Made by a program: the position numbers and the translations under genes
Shown here: piece after piece, positions 32,221 through 45,541 of the stretch
Layout: each line of letters opens with the position of its first letter
Numbering within the stretch: the first letter of the stretch is position 1
Assembly: GCA_023213395.1 (NCBI GenBank)
Contig: CM041465.1
Coordinates: forward strand, 99,889,741-99,953,740
Length of the DNA: 64,000 nt
Reading direction: 5' to 3'
Source: Cycas panzhihuaensis
Lineage: Eukaryota > Cycadophyta
The notes under the pieces: model-generated
What the model was told of the DNA's origin: nothing
The model's database searches: none
What the model saw: the letters and a program-made list of their open reading frames with translations, nothing else

Positions 32221-34429
32221 CCAAGGAAACATGTAATGATTTTTATCATTTTTACTTTTTTTGGTCTTTTGTGGTTATGTACTCTTTTTTTTTTTGTCAT
32301 ACTATATACATGGTAGTTTATACTCGTTCCAGAGTAGTATAGTTTAGGAAAGACAAGTTTATGGGAAAGAATGAAAACTAGGAGATAAATAAAAGATTAA
32401 AATGGGGTAAGTTAAAGATTTACTTATTCTATTTTTACAAACTTAAAACCACCTGGAATACAAATGGTAATAAGCTTATAAAAGTAGAAGTTAGAGTAAT
32501 GAAAATCTCCTAAAAGGAAACTCATATAGTTCACATCATACCCCTAACAGATTGTATAAACATAGGATAATTCCATATTCACATAATATATCATGAAACA
32601 AGTAAGTTATTTAGCAAATGAAACTAATCTTGCTTAATAAATGACTAACTAGCTGAGTATATTTGGATTCCTCAATGGCTCCTTCTAAGGGTAAAAAGCT
32701 TTTAGGAACTTACCCCCTTCCAGATCCTCCATGGCCTAAGATTCCCACATGGGTCTAACCCTTTCACATGTCTTACTTTAGCCTTGTACATATCGCCATA
32801 ATCTCTTAACTACCGTAACCTATAGTCTTACCAAACTAATAGTGTATACTCATCGCAGAGTGGTAGTTTATACTCATTCGAGAGTAGGGTGACCCTAGTT
32901 AGAAGAAGCAAGTCAATCAAAATAATCATCAAGGATTGAGTAAACAAGAGCGTCAGCTTTGAGATTAAAAGAATATTGTATATATAGAATAGTCACTGAA
33001 GTAAATAAGGACAACAATAATGAGGCCTGGTGATGTAAAAGGAGTCATGGAGAGTGGACTTAGTACATCCCATCCAACTGATAAACTACAACTTAAGAAT
33101 GAGCATATAAAGTAATAGGTCCGAGGTAAAAATAAGAGACATTTGACAAGGCTCCTATAATTATAAGGTATTCAACTTCATTATTGGTTTCCCTAGGTAT
33201 GAAGAAAACTGTGAAAAAGAGGGGACTTCCTCATTGGTCATAAACCACTAAAGTAGAAGTAGATGGTCTTGGGTTTCCTCTACTAGCCCCATCAATGAAG
33301 ATACTCAATGCCATAGGAATGAGAGGATCAAAACTTGGAGACTATATGATCGGAAAGATATGAGAATAAATTAGTAAGGAGATGGTGGTAGAGGTATATC
33401 TTTGACTGTGATGAAGGAAGAAGAAGGAGTCCAAGTAAGATGATTATAACCAAAGTGTCAAGTAGGGTTTAATCATAACTGAGGCTATGGTGGACCTAAG
33501 TATCTAGATCTAAAAATCTTGAATAACTCATCCAAATGAACCCAACCTATAGATAGATAAGCGAGGATGAAGCTGTCATGTGAATTGCCCCAGATTACAA
33601 TTGAGGTGATCTGAGTAGCAGATGGACTTACTTTTCACTTTTTTTTAACTTTCTCTCTCTCTTTTTTTTTTTACTTCTACTTTTTATAAGAATAAGATCA
33701 TAATTATGTTCTTAAGAAACTCTTATACTCAACACAACAAGGGTTTTTGGGGAAAGGGGCTAATCTCCTTAAGGAATGAACTACAAAAAGCAAAGAGGAA
33801 ATCAAAATCATAGTGTCTCCAAGCATGAAGGGAAGGCAACAAAATGAGTATCTATTTCAAAGGAATAATAAAAAGAGTTGAGGATAATAAAAACAATTAA
33901 CAACTGGTGATATATGACCAAAAAGGAAATTCTAAAGTAACCAACTAGCAAAAAGTAAGCTCCAAAGCAATATGGTAATAAACTAGTAAATGAAAGTAAA
34001 CTCTCAATGAATGAGTGAATACTCAAAGTTGATAAAGGCATTTCTCTTTTTGAAATGAAAATACAATAAATCTAAGGGCATAGGTTCTCTTTTGATTACA
34101 AAACCCAAAGGAGAATGAGATCCAAATAATGGTAAACTCATAATTAGTATAGGTGCTAGAAAGAGCAAACAACTTATATGATCATAGGATAGATCTTATC
34201 ACAAAAACACCACAATGCTTAACAAAGACAAGAAAATATCAGAAAGAAGAGAGGGTTTGCCCATAGTTTTATCTTATTAGGTAAAGGAACAAGTTTTAAA
34301 GCTATAGATTAGAAAGAAATAATTAGTTTACCCATAGTTTTAGCTCATGAGGCAAAGGAACAAGTTTTGGAGCTGTAGTTTATCCTCATTATGAAGGTGG
34401 CTATGAACATGCTGCTAAGCATAAAATCT
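32221..34429. other. Non-coding stretch of element D between antisense gene and integrase
   Basis: AT-rich, no credible open frame. Variants of TAGTTTATACTCATT occur near 32315, 32845 and 32865. Three CCATAGTTTTAGCTCAT-type copies lie at 34260-34400. These relate to the motif cluster at 28620-29150. Confidence 0.5.
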
Positions 34430-35560
34430 TCTCAAATATTAAGAATTAATAGGCCTCTTAAACTTTAATCCCTCTAATATCAAAATCTGATAGGCTCCAA
34501 TAGTTAAATTCTTAATTATCAAGAAAGGTCCTATCCATTTAAGAGAAAACTTCTATTACCTATCATACAAATATTTCAATTTTAAAACTTTATCGCCAAT
34601 GTTAAATTTTCCAGCTTAAGTTGCCTATCATGAATAGCTTGGCCTCTAGCCTTAGATGTAATATTTTTCTATAGAGCTTACAAGTAGGTTTCATCTAACT
34701 TCTCCAGCTCTAAAAGGTGAGCTTCCCTTTGGAATTGCTCATTAGTAAATTCCTTCAATGAGACACATAGAGAAGGAATTTTGATCTCTAACGGAAAAAT
34801 GACTTCGACACCATAAACAAGGGAGAATGGTGTTATACCCATAGCATTTATGATGGTAGTCCTATAGGCCCATAATGCTAGAAATAATTGGGAGTGCCAA
34901 TCCCTATGAGAAGTAGCAATAGTCTTAGCCAGAATCTTAGCTAAGATTTTATTAAACACTTCCACCTGGCCATTTGCCTAAGGATGATATGGGGCAAATA
35001 CTTTATGTATAAAACTTACTACATAGTTCACTAACATGGGGATTATAAAATGAAGTTCCATTATCAGTAATGATAGCATCTAGTATCTTAAATCTATAAA
35101 TAATATACTGAAATATAAAGGTAGCCACAATCTTTCTAGTAGTAGAGATTAATGGGATAGCTTTGCTCTACTTCATAAAGTATTTAGTTGTAGTTAGAAT
35201 GAACTTATGCCCATTTGAAGATGTTGGAATGATCTGTCTAATGAGGTTAAGACCCCATTAGGAGAATGGCCAAGTTAAAACTATTAATTTCATTTCTTAG
35301 GTAAATTGATATATTAAAGTTGCGTGGGACTAGCATTTCTAGCATTTTCAGATGTAGGAGTGGGCAAACTTAAATAAAGTAGGCCAATAATAACCCATAC
35401 AAAGAATATGATGGGCCATTGATTAACCACCAAAATACCCACCACATATCCCCTCATGGGACTTTATCAAAGAAAATAAGGATTCATTAGATGAAAGATA
35501 CCTTAATAAAACTCCATCAAAAGAATGCTTATATAAGGTACCATCTAGCAAAAGGTATTA
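34430..35560 (-). pseudogene. Integrase of element D (broken)
   Basis: The best preserved part is 34965-34678: QVEVFNKILAKILAKTIAT, then LFLALWAYRTTIINAMGITP and FSLVYGVEVIFPLEIKIPSL. The catalytic Glu (in QVEVFN) is present, as is TDNGT near 35060. The first Asp is Asn (GLNLI near 35250). The C-terminal part carries IGAYQILILEGLKF near 34480. A zinc region can only be guessed near 35350. Stops and frame changes are frequent. Confidence 0.75.
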
Positions 35561-36280
35561 TCTAGTAGTAGTGCAAATTCATTTTCTCTTCTTTGAAGTA
35601 GTAAGAGAAGGAAAATATTGATCATGAAGATACAATCTAATCTCCCCATACCATGGATCATTAAAAGGGATTCCCTAGACATGGAAGATATGTTTTTCTA
35701 GGAGGGAATCATCAATGGGTTGGCAAGCATGATTTGGAAGAGGGGCATTGGCTATGATCTATAAAATAATCATGCCTTTCTTAAACTTTCTATTGATCAC
35801 TTACAAATCAAATTCCTAAAGTAATAAAGACCACTTACCTAGTTAACCAGTAAGGTTAGACTTAGTAAGTGAATACCTTATAGGATTTGATTAGATAATA
35901 AGGTGGACCATATTCCCAAGGAGGTAGTGGAGAGGCTTTTTAGTAGCAAAAACTAAGGCAAGACATTCTTTCTCAAGAAAAGGATAATAAAGCTTGGCTA
36001 TCATGAGGGTCCTGCTAATAAAATATATAGCCCTCTCTTTACTAAAATCATCTTCTTATGTTAGCACACCCACTAGCGACTCCTCCATAGTTGAAGTGTA
36101 TAGAATGAATAGCTTATCAAACCTTAGCAAAGCAAGAACTAGAGTAGAGACCAAGGCTTGTTTTAGCCTATCAAAGGACTCTTGAACTTGAGGAGTCCAT
36201 TATAATTCAATATCTTTTTTTAAAAGATTAGTAATAGGCTTAACATCTAAGGCAAAGTCAGTGATGAAACATCTTAGAAA
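35561..36280 (-). pseudogene. Gypsy RNase H region of element D (heavily decayed)
   Basis: This lies between RT and integrase, in the position of the gypsy RNase H. Reading the minus strand gives scattered matches, such as the equivalent of RHYLLGN near 35910, but no long open frame. The assignment rests mainly on order. Confidence 0.5.
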
Positions 36281-37260
36281 ACCAAGCCTACCTAGAAAAG
36301 ATTTAATATGTTTCTGAGTCTTCAGAGGAAGCATTTAAATGATAGCCTCAATCTTTTCAGGATCATTTCTAATCCCATCTTGAGAAATAATATTTCCCAA
36401 CATCTTTCCTGACATGACGATAAAAACACATTTTAAAGGGTTTAAGAATAAGCAATACTTTTTACACCTTTCAAAAATGGTTCTCAAATAACGCAAATGA
36501 TTGGATCTTTTGTGTGAAAGGGTGAGAATATCATCTAAATAAATAATAATAATATTATCAATCAGGTCATGGAAGATATGAAACATAGCCCTTTGATATG
36601 TTACACTAGCATTTTTTAATCCAAAAGGCATGACTTAATAAATGAAGGTGCCCTAAGGAGTGGTAAAAGTGGTTTTATGGTGGTCATGACGTATAATAGA
36701 AATCTAATTGTATCATAAAAATCTATCCATAAGAGACATTACTTCAAAACCAATCATCTGGTCCCAAATTTGATCAAGAAAGGGAAGAGGGAAATTATAT
36801 TTGGGACATGCATCATTAATGTCATGAAAGTCTATGTAAATTTAAACGGTACCATTCTTCTTTACTACAAGAACTATGTTAGAGATTGATTGGGAGTAAT
36901 AGATGCTCTTAATGAATCTAGCTACTAACAACTTCTCCACTTATTACTTAATGGTAAGAGAGAGACGTGGATGGATAGGACATTACTTTTTCCATTTGGT
37001 TTTTGCATCAAGAATAATAGTAATATTGTATTCAATGATCTGGGAGTCAAGGCCTTGTATGTATTTATAGTCCCACACAAAAACTGAATAGAACTCACAG
37101 AAGAGATCCTTAAACTATGCAATCTCTTAGGGAGTAAAACTAGCTCCCAACTTGACAATTCTAGGGGTATCCTTTATTTCTAAATATATATCAATGGTTT
37201 ATTCCATAAGCATTACATTTCCTTTCTCAAAATAAGGAGGAGCAGGTTCAATTGAAGAGA
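36281..37260 (-). pseudogene. Reverse transcriptase of element D (broken)
   Basis: 36631-36335 is open and reads MPFGLKNASVTYQRAMFHIF, then the catalytic YLDDILTLSHKRSNH box (YLDD at 36541-36530), then LNPLKCVF and GNIISQDGI. Upstream on the minus strand the finger and palm motifs follow in the same order as A, with stops. D keeps the usual Tyr of the YxDD box while A and B have Phe. Confidence 0.82.
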
Positions 37261-38256
37261 TAGACTCCTAGTGTTATGAATGATCAACTATGACTTTAGA
37301 AAACCCTAATGTGATGTCCATGAGGAAAACTAGGAGATAAACCTACTAAATGCTCAATGATCGCTTTATCATTCTCAAAATGATCGAGATGAAAGAGGTT
37401 AATGAGGTGAAGGTTCTTAGATTGAGAAACAAAATATGGAAGAAGAGCAACCAAAGAGTTTAGAGTGGGCACAAACTCTATGATTGATGAAACTTAAGAA
37501 AAGAGAATTAGCCTATCCATGAACTCTCAAATTGAAGAAAAAACTTGTTTAAACTCTTGATTATCTATGTCATAATCAAGGTAGAACCCAGATATCAAGA
37601 CAAGTGAAGATATAGGATGATCCATATGAGGACAGGAAAGTAAATTAACTTCCCATATTACAATGGAGATTAAAAAACTATCTTAACCTATATCAAGTGA
37701 ACTAGTATCTTTACTATCTGATACTAAGTTTAGGTGTCTATGCGATAACATCATCTTCTCATGTTTATTCAACCATGTCTTAAAGAAAGAGGAATGGGGA
37801 AGCATCAATGCATGAATCATGCACAACGATACTTGAGGAAGTAGTTGTAAGCTGAGCAGTAAAAGAAGGAACCACTAAATTTGCCCCTGAGGGCAAATAC
37901 AAAACCTATGAAAAATGAGTGTAAATAGGATTTGTATCAACAAGGTCACTTAGGGACAGACCTTTATAAGGTATAATAGAATGAGAAGCCACTTCTTCAT
38001 CTAAAATAGAAGAAGAAGGAACTAGAAGGTAATCAATCAAATCTAAAGAAATAAGAGTGGATGGGGAACTTGATGGTAAAGAAATGATTTCAACTTAATC
38101 CACGTTCTTCAATTCTAGGTGAGTTGAAGGGGTTTCAATAGAAAAATACTGACTCAAACCAAGTGACTAAAAGAAATATTCTACAGAGTTAGAGGATTCA
38201 CCAGGTTATGGAAAGGTCTCGATGAGAGGAACTAATTGTTTAATAGGTTTTAGCTT
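37261..38256 (-). pseudogene. Protease-RT linker of element D
   Basis: The position matches the linker at 13865-14600 in A. Stops are dense and I see no domain. Confidence 0.4.
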
Positions 38257-38811
38257 CTATTTAACGATCTTGAGCTCTCCCTTATGGATGAACTTAAGTT
38301 CACCAAAGAGGGATGAATAAACTACCGCCATGTGGGTGATCCATGGTCTACCCAAAAGGATGTTATATTCTAAATCCAAGTCAATGATATTAACGTTGGT
38401 AAGCACTGTCTTATCTTCCAACATGAGGGGAAGAGTAACTTGAGCGAAGGGCACCTTTTGATTCTTATCATACCCTTGGCAAATCCATTCACATGGATCA
38501 AAGATAGAGATCTCTAAATCCTTAACAAGATAAAGAGGGATTACATTGATAGATAATCCCTCATCAATGATAACCCATTTGATATTAATATCATCCTTGA
38601 TGATCTCAATATAAAATAGAGGAATGCCATTTGGTGCATGGGCAAAATGACTAGGTAAGGTAGCAAGGTCAAAGGAAAGGGTAGAAGTAGGTGAAGAAGC
38701 TACTATAGGAGCTCTTAATGCATCAAATAAAAGTTGATATTGCTCTAGGTAATACTTAAGAAAATCAATAAACGATATGCCAGCTGGAATAGTCTTTAAT
38801 TCTTCTACCAA
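38257..38811 (-). pseudogene. Aspartic protease of element D
   Basis: Open over 184 codons. It has IIDEGLSINVIPL (A: VVDNGSSVNAMPL), so the Asp and Gly are kept but Ser-Ser is changed to Leu-Ser. Then come EWICQGYDKN, LDLEYNILLGRPWITHMAVV and GELKFIHKGEL. The N-terminal lead MVEELKTIPAGISFIDFL matches MDELHTVAIGMSLMDVL in A. The best-preserved frame of D. Confidence 0.8.
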
Positions 38812-38956
38812 AGAGAAAGATCCATCCTTTAAATTAGAAGGAATAGCCTAAACCTGATGGGACAAGGGAGTACTAGAGGTAAAATGTCAGTATTTCTCAC
38901 CATCAAATCATCAGATGATTTAGATGGACTTGTACTCTTTCAAGTCTCCACCATGT

Positions 38957-40736
38957 TTATGGTTCTCTTGGTATCCCTACCAATGGGCAAGATTGATTCG
39001 TATTTCTTCTTCTTTGAATGTTTGCAGGAGTGGTAGTCTTCTTCAACGAATCAGAGCTTGAAGGTTTATCTTCATCATCTTGTATTTGCTTCCCCTTACC
39101 TTTATCTTCTTTATGAGTTTTCTCACTATGTTGAGGTAATAAATCCTTATGGATCATTTAGTCTTGTGATGACTTGGAAGAACGATTCACTTATGTGTTA
39201 GTGTTATGGGATACGTTTTGAATAGTTCATTGCTCACTTATATCATGTGCATTAGTTGGATGATAGGAGTATCATTTCGTCTTTTTAGATGAAGAAGGAG
39301 GTAGGGGAGGAGCTTGCTTCTTCCTCCCCTCAGTCAAGTGAATGAATTTGGTCTCTTGGGAGGATTCAGCAAGAGATGGACCATCAACACATAACTTAGT
39401 ATTAATCACATGCTCAAGTGATCTAATTGAAGAAGTAAGATGATTATATGTAGGCTTGGGATGGGTAGCATTCGTACGATGAAGTGGCTCTTTAGAAAGT
39501 GTATGTTTCCCAACCTTCTTAATACCTATTTATATTTCTAATGTCTCTAAAGCCAAGCAATGATCAACTACTTCCTCATATGTTTGAGAACCAAGTTTTA
39601 GAACTTCTAAATACACATGGGGCCTCAATGCATTTGTAAATAGATCAAACAACAAACTGAATCAAGATATGAATGGAAAGTGTGAACTTGATCTTGAAAT
39701 CTCCTAACAAAACCTCTTAAAGTTTCATCATTATTTTGTTTAATTGCTAATAAGGATTTGATGCCTGTCTCAAACGATCTTGCTACACCAAAATAGTTGA
39801 TAAAAGAGTTAACTAGTTGTTGAAATGAGAGAATTGAAGCCAAAGGAAGAGTATAAAACCACTTCAAGGCATCACCTTAAAGTGATTTAGGAAATAGATG
39901 CATCATAACATAGTTATATGGCATAAAATTAGTGCAAGAAAGTGAAAATGCCTGTATATGGGAGGAAGGGTCTTAGGATGAGTCACTGAAAATTTTGGGT
40001 AATTTATAAAGGAATGGAGGTATAGGTGACAATAAGACCTCACATGGAAATAAAGACTTCATATAATCTAGGAAGGGCCTCCTTGGCTTTAACGTAATAG
40101 GACGTTGAGGTAAGGATGATAAATGATGAATAGATGAATGAATAGGTTGTTATGATTATGGTTGTTATTGGGAAACATCATGAAGTGGAAGAGTAGAGAG
40201 AGAAACAAGCCATTCTATGGGATTAACCATAGAATTGGTTTGAGGTATGAGGTTTTGTGGGAAACTTGAATTAAAGGGGTTAGGATATGGGCTAGGACTA
40301 GGAATATATGAAAAGAAAGTGGGATTAGAAGTCCTCAAAAGTTATGATTGACCTGCCAAAGTATGTGGATATGGCAATTAAGTATGAGAAACATATTGTG
40401 ATAAGGAAATAACATTAGACGCTTTAGGTAATGGTGGGCAAGGCTTAACACTATGAGACCCAACGGTATATAATATATGGATGGGTACTTGAGTGGTAGA
40501 AGAAATAGGATGTGACGAGGAAATCTTAGTAGAATAAGAATTAATTAGTAATAAACTAGGTGAGGCCATAACCACTTGACTAGAAATGGGTATGTGCATG
40601 GTGTTAGAAATGCCATAAGTAACAATAATAGAATTGCCTCCATGAGTAAGAGGTATGGAGTGGGAAGAATATATCTGAATCTAGTACCTAGGAGGAGATT
40701 GATGAGGTTACAAATAGGTTGATTTATGATCATCAA
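38957..40736 (-). pseudogene. gag: Gag of element D (broken)
   Basis: 39867-39625 reads MKWFYTLPLASILSFQQLVN followed by SFINYFGVARSFETG and LRGFVRRFQDQVHTFH, the capsid-like part shared with A. 39157-38957 is a Lys-rich tail (KEDKGKGKQIQDDEDKPSSS). 40599-40378 is Ser/Pro-rich like the N-terminal half of A Gag. The CX2HX4HX4C motif was not found. Stops separate the pieces. Confidence 0.75.
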
Positions 40737-41294
40737 CTTCCTCGATAAGCGACAAATGAGGTCATGAAATAGGTCTTAGTGAAGGAAGATGAGAAGGGTG
40801 AGGAGACCACATGGTTTTAGGTGGAGGGTCTACCTCAATCGACTCATAGTCTTCACCTAAGGGACCAATTTGAACATGTTGCAGTAAAGATGACATAGTA
40901 TGAGTCTCTAGGTAGAATGGATCATGATAACTAGACATGCATAGTGTGGTAGGGATCCTAGTAAGAGTCAGCTCAAGAAAAGATAGATATAATCTAGTAG
41001 AAGGTCATTCTTCATATGGGAAAGAAGGATCCAAAAAAGAAAGATCACTAAGATACTGTGAAGGATCTAGATATCCTTGCTCCACCGGTATGTTATATAA
41101 TTACACTGAATCTTCAAAAGGATAAATGCATGTGTTATGTACTTAGAATTTTGAGGATTTAATATATGATGATAAAACATCATGACCAAAGTGTAATGAG
41201 CACATTTGAGAATCAGGTGGAAGGCCTTGAAGTCTTAATAAGTGCCTAGGTATAGATGTAGTTGTTTCCATAGCTTTACTTGAAGATAAATAGT
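40737..41294. other. Leader of element D
   Basis: Between the primer-binding site and gag on the minus strand. Nothing beyond short shadow frames is seen. Confidence 0.4.
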
Positions 41295-41316
41295 GGTTCC
41301 CCAACATGGTTACCAA
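41295..41316 (-). other. Primer-binding site of element D
   Basis: On the minus strand TTGGTAACCATGTTGGGGAA follows the 5' LTR after a 5-base spacer. It differs from the TGGTGACCATACTAGGGA of A but has the same TGG start and ACCAT core. Confidence 0.55.
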
Positions 41317-41321
41317 AAAGA

Positions 41322-41967
41322 TGGTGGTGTTCTAGGGGGCTCTTGAGTTTGATCCTCAGTAAGGTTGCCAAAAAGATGGTTAGGGCCTAGAGTGAACCAA
41401 AACTTAATATCTCTTAGTTTATTTAGTGACTAAAGTTGGGAGACACAAAGCTCAAGAAGACCTAAAGGACCATCTTTTCCCAACTCCTAAGGAGACATCT
41501 TCACCTAGTAGTATCGTCTACCTAAGTATGAGTGGGTATGACAAAAGGTATGGATATGAAATAGGGCGATAAAATCTACTAACCTATACAACTTGGTGAA
41601 GGAGTTCTATGTTTAGAACCACACTTACAATATCCTCAAGATCCTTCCTAGGAATTCCTCTCATGTGATCCTTTCAACCTTTTGAGTTTTATGAAGATGT
41701 ATGCAAAGGTAAGCTAATAAAAATAGTAGTTTGTCTTGTTTTAGTTTCTAAGTTCTTATCTGATTGCAATGATAGGTATCCAAAAGAGTAAGATGATGAA
41801 ATTGAAGAAACTACAAGATCAAACTCACATAAACCTTTTTTTTTTTTTGTTGTTTTGAAAGTAAAAGCAAACAAACTAGAAATTATGCATGCAAGTCTTT
41901 ATTAATTAATTAATTTATTTATTTATTTTAGAATGAAAGATGCATATGCAACTATGAGATAGGTTTT
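41322..41967 (-). repeat. 5' LTR of element D (3' portion only)
   Basis: Matches 25714-26340 in the same orientation, from TGGTGGTGTTCTAGGGGGCT to GAGATAGGTTT. At 41967 the match ends and the LTR of E begins. The remainder of this LTR must lie to the right of E, outside the window. Confidence 0.85.
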
Positions 41968-44716
41968 TAGTTGCACATCTACGAGATAATCACTATGCTC
42001 GGTAGGAATAATAGTGGTCGATAATAATATCGAAGGTATGGATGAAAACCTACAAGCAAAGAAAGTACCATGCAGGGTGCCCCACGCGTCAGAGCGCAAG
42101 TTCGAGACCTATGGATGATACCTAACTACCTTGAAGTGGCCCTCAATCTGGGAGAGAGAGTGCATATAGGAGGTAGCTTGGATAGAATCGAGAGGAAGGT
42201 CCTCCCACCCTTGGATGGTCGAAAGGGAAGAAGAGGAATCCTCAAAGGTTTCCCTATGATGGAAGGAAACGAATGTGGATAAGGTAAGCGAGAGCCTACG
42301 ATGTAACCAGGTCTCTCTTGGTTATTTGGTCAAAGCAAATAGGACCAAGAGAGAGAGAAAAAGAGTGAAAGAGAGGCACTTAAGCCAAGTTTTCCTTTAA
42401 CGATTCAAAGAGCAAATGGAAAAGGAAAAAGGGGACAAGTGTTACACATGCAAGTAAGTGATACCTAATGGAATGAGCCAAAAGGGTATATTAGGTTTAG
42501 TAGGAAAAGGAAGGGGAAGAGGGGGGTTTCCTATAATGTCCTTTTCCTATATGATTTAAACATATGACATGCAAGCATACAAATACAAACAGACAACACC
42601 ATTTGCCTTTTTAATTTCATGTGATCTACTTAGCTAGAGCATAGATTCTAAACAAAAGTGAAAAGGGGAATGGGGGGTCAAAGAAAGATGTGCATACCCA
42701 GAAGGTGTAGCAGCCGACGGGAGACCTCACCCACACACAATGCACATCCTTATGCTAATCGGTGGATGTGTAACTAAGTTTGATGTGAACGATGGGGGCT
42801 TCCTTACCTTCCCCTCCGTGAAAAGAAAGAGGAATGAAAGAAAGCAAAAGCAAAGGGAAAAGACGGTAGATCTTACCTGGATCTGGATGCTTTACACCTT
42901 TGCGAGAAAGCACCATACTAATGTGCACATATAAGGGATTATCCCTTCCAAGAAGGGGCTACAAAATAAAAGCTATATATGCAAGTATATGTGTAATGTA
43001 TGTGTTAGAATGTTAGGAAAATAACTACTACAAAAAGCTCTAAAATCCTCTCTCAAGTAAACATGTACATCAAGCAAGACAGAGTGAAGGGAAGCCTTAG
43101 GATGGCTAACCCTCCGCTAGGTTTTCCACACAACTCTCTAGCGCAAAAAGATGAGGGTAAAAAGAAACTAATGATAGCCAAGAAATACAAGGATAAAAGT
43201 GACAAAGTGTTGGGGAAATATCCAAGGTGCAGAGTTGCTATGGACAGTAATCCGGTGCACACACCCTTGCCAATGTTTTCAAGGGATACCCAACAATACT
43301 AGGGACACTATGGGGGTCCAAACAAGAGGCATGCAAGCTTGGAATTAGTGCAACAAGGGGATGCAGATGCTGATAATCCAACGCAAGCCTAAGGCTCATC
43401 TACTCCTAATTAACCCAAGAGAAGCATGGAGCAAGAGAAGAAAAGGTAGGAAGGGGATTGCCCTTGGAGAGTAGGACTAAGTGGGGGGCTATCCCGCCTT
43501 ACTCTCTTCACCCAACCTTTTTGGTTCTTCTCCTACTACTCCCTTAAGAAGAACTAGTGGAGGGAAGGTGAAAACCCGGAAGTAATAAGCCAAACTCAAT
43601 GAAAACAAGTGTTGCTATAATCAAACCTGAAGAAAGCAAGCAAACAAGTTAAGAAATAGATCTAACATAGAAATGACATACCACATATCCTGAGAAATAG
43701 GTTTGGAGGACCTGCTAGGTTGAGATAGGGTAGGTCTATCCCTATAACCAGTGGAGAAGAGGATCCCTGCAAGGTTTTGCAGGGGATATCCCAAGAGACA
43801 GTTGAAGGAGACACTTGCTAGGCGAGTTGGAGAAGAACAACACTAAAACTTGCTTGATACACCTGGAGAGAAGCTTCCCACTGTGGAAGAAGGTTATTGA
43901 AGGAGGATCTTAGCCTAAATTTGCAGGAAATAGAGGCCTGCAAATGCACCTGTAGAAGAAAGAGAGGAGGAGCAGAAATTGCAGCAAGAAAACAACTGTG
44001 TTGTTGAGCAAGAAATGATCTAAGAGAGGTAAAATGATGAGGTTTTTGGATTTATACCCATCCCAGCCCTAAACAAGTGAATAGAGTGCGAATAGGGCTG
44101 AGTTGGATGCGAGGCCACGTGGTGATTCCATGGAAAAAGTGAGAATTGCCACAACAGTTTTTTAAAAATAACTTACAATAGTTGCATCATGGTAAACTTT
44201 GTGGTACCACTAAGTTTATAACAGTGTACGACTAGAAAACTAGAATGGCAAAAATCTGGGTTCTGGGAGCCTTGGAAAGTGATGTGGTAGGCCCAGGAGG
44301 GGTTGGCCCTCCTATCCAGGTGGCTAGGACAGTCCAAAAGGCATATGGACAAGGCAAGAGAAGCATCAATGGCCAAAGGTCTCAGAAATAAGGTGCTAGG
44401 AGCTCAAAATCAAGGCATGAATGGGTCATACAAATCGAATAAAGCTTGAGGCGGTGTGGAGACAGCATAGAGGGTCGTAAAGTACCATGGGGATGCCTAC
44501 CTTGCATAAAGGTAGGTCCCGTTGGGTCGTCATAGGCTCACAATACGACAAAGAGCATGATCAAGCAACAAATGCAAAGTGATGATACAATTGAAACAAG
44601 CAGTCATGCAATGAGGCAATACTTCTGTCAACCTTTCCAAGGAAATTGTACAAGTGAAAAGGAAGAAGCATACCTGAATCAACCTATTCGTATCCACTCC
44701 CGGTGGCTGAGAAACA
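41968..44716 (-). repeat. 3' LTR of element E
   Basis: 2749 bp. On the minus strand it starts TGTTTCTCAGCCACCGGGAG, carries the splice-donor-like GATTCAGGTATGC, and ends GTGCAACTA. It aligns with the A and B LTRs. TTTGTGGTACCACTAAGTTT (44198) is the counterpart of the GCGGTACCGC motifs. The inverted repeat is near 44115-44152. No gene is seen. Confidence 0.85.
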
Positions 44717-44730
44717 TTGCCCCCTTGGTA
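44717..44730 (-). other. Polypurine tract of element E
   Basis: On the minus strand TACCAAGGGGGCAA directly precedes the LTR start. Same tract as A at 21981. Confidence 0.65.
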
Positions 44731-45088
44731 GCAGAGCCTCGCTTCTCGGAAGCATAGTGCAATGGTGAATGCTAGCAATAAAAATTTCAGTAGCACATGT
44801 GTATGTATATATATAAATCATGATCATAACAAGAGCCAAGGGTGCAGCAAGTGTCATGGCAGAATACGTGGATACGAGGACAGGGGTGGAGACAACATAA
44901 GGGCTGCCTATATGCCACTCGGGAATCGACTAGAAGCTAAGGAGGATGAGGGGGTTGCCCCCATCATAAAAGTGCATGATGGTGTCAGGTGAATGAGTAA
45001 ACCTGGTAGTTGCCATAGTTTAACCTCATTAGAGGCTAGCTCTTAGAGGTGCGAATGGATTCACAAAGTGATCTGCGTGATGACCTGA
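44731..45088. other. Spacer between purine tract and aRNH in element E
   Basis: Contains GGTAGTTGCCATAGTTTAAC and then CTCATTAGAGG at about 45005-45035, the single-copy form of the D motif array. No gene is seen. Confidence 0.45.
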
Positions 45089-45541
45089 GACTTAGGTGAC
45101 AGAGTGACTGGGTAAGTCATAGGGGCGGCCAACAAGAAGAGGAAGGCAACACTCAAGGATGAGGTGAATGAGGTTATCTGCCTCAGCGTTGAGGGCCCCA
45201 AGAATGTGTTGGATGTCAACAGATTAGAAATTAGCTAGCAGGGATCTAGCAGTCAGAGCGAGGGCTCTCAAGTGAGGGCATTACACTTGGTAAACTTGGG
45301 TGAGATGGGACACCACCACTTGGGAGTCACAAAGAAGAATGATAGATCCATGATGGAAATAAAGTGCATCAGTGAGGGCCTCAATGACGGTTATGTACTT
45401 AGCTTTGTTATTGGTGGCCTCAGGGAGGAAGATTCTGGAATGCAGAAAATCATGTTTGGAAGGGCTGCGAAGAATCCATGTAGCGACAGAAGGTCCAGGA
45501 TTAGTGCAGCTTCTGCCATCGGTAAAGATGAAGAGAGTCAT
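45089..45541 (-). pseudogene. Archaeal/plant-type RNase H (aRNH) of element E
   Basis: It starts MTLFIFTDGRSCTNPGPSVA and continues NNKAKYITVIEALTDALYF, LLCDSQVVVSHLTQVYQV, and ALNAEADNL. It is homologous to A 21155-21577 over its length. The catalytic Glu of NNxAEY is Lys (NNKAKY), and the first Gly of GNPGP is Thr, so the enzyme is dead. The first 86 codons are open, with a stop further on. Confidence 0.8.

Larger units (their letters stand above)
25714..41967 (-). mobile_element. Element D: Tat/Ogre-like element on the minus strand (5' LTR incomplete)
   Basis: The 3' LTR is at 25714-28121 and the start of the 5' LTR at 41322-41967, both reading in reverse. Between them on the minus strand lie gag (~40.7-39.0 kb), protease, RT, RNase H and integrase. 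A decayed antisense PMD-like gene lies on the plus strand. D is more AT-rich and diverged from A, B, C and E, and shares its LTR with F. Its 5' LTR is interrupted at 41967/41968 by element E, so the right end of D lies beyond the window. Confidence 0.85.

Noticed and set aside
44530-44796. 88-codon minus-strand frame across the E LTR edge
   Set aside because: It crosses the LTR boundary and has no domain; chance frame.
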